DNA of 7,881 bases from Oribacterium sp. UBA6992 (GTDB lineage Bacteria > Bacillota > Clostridia > Lachnospirales > Lachnospiraceae), in NCBI GenBank assembly GCA_002449915.1, contig DJXY01000220.1:6432-14312 (forward strand). Reading direction: 5' to 3'. Numbering within the stretch: the first letter of the stretch is position 1; each line of letters begins with the position of its first letter. The notes below the pieces were generated by a model. That model was given only the letters and a program-made list of their open reading frames with translations, was not told where the DNA came from and ran no database searches. Of this stretch, positions 5,624-7,881 are shown in pieces. A program made the translations under genes and the position numbers.

Positions 5624-6528
5624 CTTGTCCAGTAGTCTCTTGCAAGCTCAATGAGATCGCTCATCGGATCCGAAAGATATTTATCCTTACGATAGACTGC
5701 GAATGCATTCATCACGGGATGCGCTTTGAGGCGGACGGCATGGATCCCGTGCATATTGTTGTCCTTCAGATTGTTCTCCCCGAGGATGGCGCAGCATTCC
5801 CCGGCAGCGACCATTGCCATTGTATAGTTGATGCCCTCTACATCCATATAAATATCCGGTTCGATACCGGCTTTTTCAAAGGCACGTTCGGAAACAAAAC
5901 GCTCCGTCGAGTCCTTCGGCCCAAGGACAAAGGGGACGTTTTTAAATTTCTTAAGGTCTACGATCTCATTGCCTTCGCGGTCCTGCTCGATTAGGTCTGC
6001 ATAAGGAGAGGTTTCCGACATGACAAGCACCATTTCGACATGTGCGAGAAACTCATACTCAAGGTGGTAGTTCTGCTTATCGCCCATAAGTATGATGCCC
6101 AGATCTATGGTGCCGTTTTTTACCAGCTCCTGGGTCTTTAAGCCCTTCATGATGTTGAGCTGAAGCTTTACGTTAGGATATTTACTGTGAAACTTCTTAT
6201 ATAAAGCGGTCATCATGATATCGCCCTGGATTCCGGCGGCGCCAACAGCGATTTCCTCATTATGAAGCTTGGCGACATCGGAAATTCTGGAGTAACAGTC
6301 CTTTTTTAAAGCGACCATCTTTCTTGCGGTATCTACATAGATCCTGCCTGCCTCGGAGATTGACCATTCATTGCCTCTCCGATAAAAGAGCTTGGTGCCT
6401 AATTCCTTTTCCAGGTTAAGAAGCTGCAGATTAAGCGCAGGCTGTGAGAGATACAGCTTGTCTGCGGCCCTGGTGATGTTTTTTTCTTCTGCGATACGGA
6501 TAATATTTTCAATACGTTTTAAATCCAT
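5611..6528 (-). CDS. LysR-family transcriptional regulator
   Basis: A 305-residue LysR-type regulator of normal family length. Residues 1-60 form the winged helix-turn-helix: ITRAADKLYLSQPALN spans 18-33 with the typical SQPAL, then LEKELGTKLFYRR, and ISEAG before the linker helix. From about residue 88 to 290 lies a periplasmic-binding-protein-like effector domain, with IAVGAAG at its start and GTIDLGII. LysR proteins usually act as tetramers that activate a nearby, often divergent, gene in response to a small metabolite. The effector is not evident. The divergent neighbour is the rpmG-secE-nusG block, an unlikely target, so it probably regulates itself or distant genes. The ATG (6526-6528 on the complement) follows AGAAGG (6535-6540) by 6 bases. 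The promoter candidate is at 6569-6597. Confidence 0.93.
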   Translation of the reverse strand: MDLKRIENIIRIAEEKNITRAADKLYLSQPALNLQLLNLEKELGTKLFYRRGNEWSISEAGRIYVDTARKMVALKKDCYSRISDVAKLHNEEIAVGAAGIQGDIMMTALYKKFHSKYPNVKLQLNIMKGLKTQELVKNGTIDLGIILMGDKQNYHLEYEFLAHVEMVLVMSETSPYADLIEQDREGNEIVDLKKFKNVPFVLGPKDSTERFVSERAFEKAGIEPDIYMDVEGINYTMAMVAAGECCAILGENNLKDNNMHGIHAVRLKAHPVMNAFAVYRKDKYLSDPMSDLIELARDYWTRKSS

Positions 6529-6568
6529 ACGACACCTTCTTGATAAGGTTTATAGTCTATTAGAAATA

Positions 6569-6597
6569 AGTATAAGCAGATTAATTCATTATTACAA
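6569..6597 (-). promoter_or_regulatory. Predicted promoter of the LysR-family gene
   Basis: On the complement, TTGTAA (6592-6597) and TATACT (6569-6574) are separated by 17 bases, matching consensus at 4/6 and 5/6. The start point would be near 6562, a leader of about 34 bases. The surrounding DNA is very A/T-rich. Confidence 0.5.
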
Positions 6598-6618
6598 TAG
6601 AGTACGGCTCTGGCTCTT

Positions 6619-6669
6619 TGAAATTTTAATAATTTCCGGCTTGACGGTGCTATACGGACATGATATAGT
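6619..6669 (+). promoter_or_regulatory. Strong promoter of the rpmG-secE-nusG-rplK operon with UP-like element
   Basis: TTGACG (6641-6646), a 17-base spacer and TATAGT (6664-6669) match the consensus at 5/6 positions each. Upstream, an A/T-rich tract with the dyad GAAATT-ttaat-AATTTC (6620-6636) covers about -57 to -40, where an UP element would contact the polymerase alpha subunit. The start point should be near 6676. Such a promoter is expected for a ribosomal and secretion operon. Confidence 0.7.
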
Positions 6670-6682
6670 GAGCGAGTAAACA

Positions 6683-6702
6683 AGGGCCTGGCCCTATTTT
6701 TT
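6683..6702 (+). terminator. Leader terminator-like hairpin, possible attenuator
   Basis: AGGGC (6683-6687), loop CTG, GCCCT (6691-6695), then A and six T's (6697-6702) makes a compact GC-rich terminator. It begins only about 7 bases after the predicted start point at 6676. No upstream rightward gene needs terminating here, because the LysR-family gene points away. It therefore either attenuates the operon or ends stray transcripts. Confidence 0.5.
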
Positions 6703-6709
6703 ATGCACT

Positions 6710-6731
6710 AATTTCGTAGCCATGCGAAGTT
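6710..6731 (+). promoter_or_regulatory. Second leader hairpin before rpmG
   Basis: AATTTCG (6710-6716) pairs with CGAAGTT (6725-6731) through 7 pairs including one G-U, around an 8-base loop. It lies between the terminator-like hairpin and the rpmG ribosome site GGAGGTG (6742-6748). It may be part of the same leader control, or incidental. Confidence 0.35.
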
Positions 6732-6755
6732 AAGAATCATTGGAGGTGTATAGCC

Positions 6756-6905
6756 GTGCGCACAAAGATTATATTAGCATGCACAGAATGTAAGCAGAGA
6801 AACTACTTCACGATGAAGGATAAGAAAACTCATCCGGAGCGTATGGAGATTAAGAAGTACTGCAGATTCTGCAAGAAGCACACGCTTCATAAGGAGACAA
6901 AGTAA
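6756..6905 (+). CDS. rpmG: 50S ribosomal protein bL33
   Basis: A 49-residue large-subunit ribosomal protein, starting [17 protein letters not shown]. Four cysteines, C9/C12 and C36/C39, form the zinc ribbon, so this is the zinc-binding C+ form; zinc-free copies in other genomes are used under zinc limitation. The start codon is GTG at 6756, with GGAGGTG (6742-6748) 7 bases upstream. No ATG offers a full-length alternative, as the first internal ATG is codon 20. The stop TAA (6903-6905) shares its last A with the ATG of secE, so the two are translationally coupled. It is the first gene of the rpmG-secE-nusG-rplK block, an order common in Firmicutes. Confidence 0.96.
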   Translation: MRTKIILACTECKQRNYFTMKDKKTHPERMEIKKYCRFCKKHTLHKETK

Positions 6906-7099
6906 TGAGCAACAAGACATCCGGCATTAAGAACTTCTTTCAGGGTCTTAGAACAGAATATAATAAAATTGTATTCCCGACTCAGCAGGATGTTGTTAAG
7001 GAGACAGCTGCTACAATTATTGTCAGCTTTCTGATCGGTGTACTTATTGCAGTTCTTGATCTGATTATGAAGACAGGACTTGGATTTATTCTTAAGTAA
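6905..7099 (+). CDS. secE: Preprotein translocase subunit SecE
   Basis: A 64-residue, single-span membrane subunit of the SecYEG channel, in the short form usual for Gram-positives. An amphipathic N-terminal segment carries conserved positions (LRTEYNKIVFP at 15-25, then VVKET at 30-34). It is followed by one hydrophobic transmembrane helix at about 35-55 and a short tail. SecE clamps SecY and is essential for protein export. The ATG overlaps the rpmG stop by one base; GGAG (6893-6896) inside the end of rpmG is its ribosome site, 8 bases upstream. nusG starts 12 bases after the stop, the standard secE-nusG pairing. Confidence 0.95.
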   Translation: MSNKTSGIKNFFQGLRTEYNKIVFPTQQDVVKETAATIIVSFLIGVLIAVLDLIMKTGLGFILK

Positions 7100-7111
7100 A
7101 GGTGGAGATCA

Positions 7112-7642
7112 ATGTCAGATACTAATTCTGAAGCACGCTGGTATGTAGCACATACATATTCAGGCTATGAGAACAAGGTTAAGATGGATCTCGAGAAAAC
7201 GATTGAAAATCGTGGTCTTCAGAATCTGATTCTTGAAGTCAGTGTTCCGATGCAGCCCGTCATAGAAGTAAAAAACGGCGTGGAAAAAAAGACTGACAAG
7301 AAGATGTTCCCGGGGTATGTGCTGGTCAACATGGTCATGAATGATGAAACCTGGTATGTTGTGAGAAATACTCGCGGTGTAACGGGCTTTGTTGGTCCAG
7401 GATCCAAACCGGTTCCTCTTTCTGAGGAAGAGATTCAGGCACTCGGATACAGAGAGTCCGAGGTTCTGGTCGATTTTGCTGTTGGTGATACAGTTACGGT
7501 TACTTCCGGCGCATGGAAGGATACTGTCGGTGTGATCAGCGACATTAATGATCAGAAAAAGACCGTTACAATCTCTGTAGAGATGTTCGGTCGTGAAACT
7601 CCGGTAGAGTTATCCTACGGAGAAGTTCAGAAATTAAGATAA
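7112..7642 (+). CDS. nusG: Transcription termination/antitermination factor NusG
   Basis: A 176-residue elongation factor that binds RNA polymerase through its NGN domain and affects pausing, termination and coupling to ribosomes. The NGN domain spans about 9-115: RWYVAHTYSGYENKV at 9-23 and the conserved FPGYVLV at 66-72. A KOW domain starts at GDTVTVTSGAWKD (125-137) and runs to the C-terminus, which ends QKLR. Length is typical of Firmicutes NusG, with no insert. The ATG at 7112 follows GGTGGAG (7101-7107) by 4 bases. It sits between secE and rplK and is expected to be co-transcribed with both. There is no terminator before rplK, only a short structured leader. Confidence 0.96.
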   Translation: MSDTNSEARWYVAHTYSGYENKVKMDLEKTIENRGLQNLILEVSVPMQPVIEVKNGVEKKTDKKMFPGYVLVNMVMNDETWYVVRNTRGVTGFVGPGSKPVPLSEEEIQALGYRESEVLVDFAVGDTVTVTSGAWKDTVGVISDINDQKKTVTISVEMFGRETPVELSYGEVQKLR

Positions 7643-7650
7643 CAAAGTTT

Positions 7651-7677
7651 GGGAGGGTTAATTCCCGTAATTACCAC
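7651..7677 (+). promoter_or_regulatory. Short leader structure between nusG and rplK
   Basis: GGGAG (7651-7655) can pair with TTCCC (7662-7666) around a 6-base loop, followed by GTAATTACCAC and the rplK ribosome site. From memory, similar GGGAGG...CCG...ACCAC sequences precede rplK in many Firmicutes and may be a conserved L11-operon leader. I cannot confirm that without an alignment. No T tract follows, so it is not a terminator. Confidence 0.35.
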
Positions 7678-7693
7678 AAGGAGGTGCCTTACA

Positions 7694-7881
7694 ATGGCAA
7701 AGAAAGTTGAAGGTTATATCAAGTTACAGATTCCTGCAGGAAAAGCAACCCCGGCTCCACCAGTTGGACCGGCTCTTGGCCAGCACGGTGTAAATATTGT
7801 TGCATTTACCAAGGAATTTAACGCCAGAACCGCTAATGAGGGAGACGTTATTATCCCTGTAGTTATCACAGTTTATGCAGA
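7694..7881 (+). CDS. rplK: 50S ribosomal protein uL11, N-terminal part (3' truncated by window end)
   Basis: The first 62 codons of ribosomal protein L11, cut by the window edge. The start [20 protein letters not shown] and the segment [14 protein letters not shown] are the proline-rich, strongly conserved N-terminal domain. In the family this domain closes over the GTPase-associated region of 23S rRNA and is needed for RelA-type stringent signalling and thiostrepton binding. The ATG at 7694 has AAGGAGGTG (7679-7687) 6 bases upstream, a near-perfect ribosome site. It follows nusG by 51 bases. Further genes (rplA, rplJ, rplL) would be expected beyond the window from the usual order. Confidence 0.95.
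   Translation, partial: MAKKVEGYIKLQIPAGKATPAPPVGPALGQHGVNIVAFTKEFNARTANEGDVIIPVVITVYA

Noticed and set aside
6529..6755. A tRNA gene before rpmG, as in some Firmicutes
   Set aside because: No cloverleaf arms, no T-loop GGTTCGA-like sequence and no CCA end are visible in this stretch.
1..7881. CRISPR array, insertion sequence, prophage or toxin-antitoxin genes
   Set aside because: No regularly spaced repeats, transposase, integrase or terminal repeats were seen; all long frames belong to core or regulator families.

Overview
The window looks like chromosomal DNA from a Gram-positive Clostridia member, most plausibly a Lachnospiraceae-type gut Firmicute. This rests on the mreB-recD2-comF gene cluster, the rpmG-secE-nusG-rplK block, strong GGAGG-type ribosome binding sites, a PrpR-like sigma-54 activator tail, and -35/-10 boxes close to the Gram-positive vegetative consensus. 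The assignment comes from gene content and protein style, not from a database comparison.

Layout, left to right. (1) The 3' end of a sigma-54-dependent activator (+) meets tail to tail with a complete PadR-family repressor gene (-). That gene has a promoter and a perfect 9-bp inverted repeat just downstream of its predicted start point, a likely autoregulatory operator. (2) A gap of about 500 bases (922-1431) carries unusual structure: a strong terminator hairpin, two further long perfect hairpins, a small palindrome and two promoter candidates. Read leftward, it resembles a small RNA of about 180 nt with a 5' GNRA-type hairpin, C-rich single-stranded segments and an intrinsic terminator. (3) mreB, recD2 and comF run rightward with 28- and 32-base gaps, a probable operon linking cell shape, DNA repair helicase and a DNA-uptake-type phosphoribosyltransferase-fold protein. 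(4) A LysR-family regulator (-) converges on comF. (5) The rpmG-secE-nusG-rplK block begins rightward from a strong promoter and runs off the window edge inside rplK. It is the usual protein-export, transcription-elongation and ribosome cluster. Its leader has a terminator-like hairpin almost at the start point, suggesting attenuation.

All protein-coding genes belong to well known families. The least explained parts are non-coding: the structured region before mreB, the rpmG leader, and short leader hairpins before mreB and rplK. These are hypotheses from base pairing read by eye and have not been tested by alignment or expression data.
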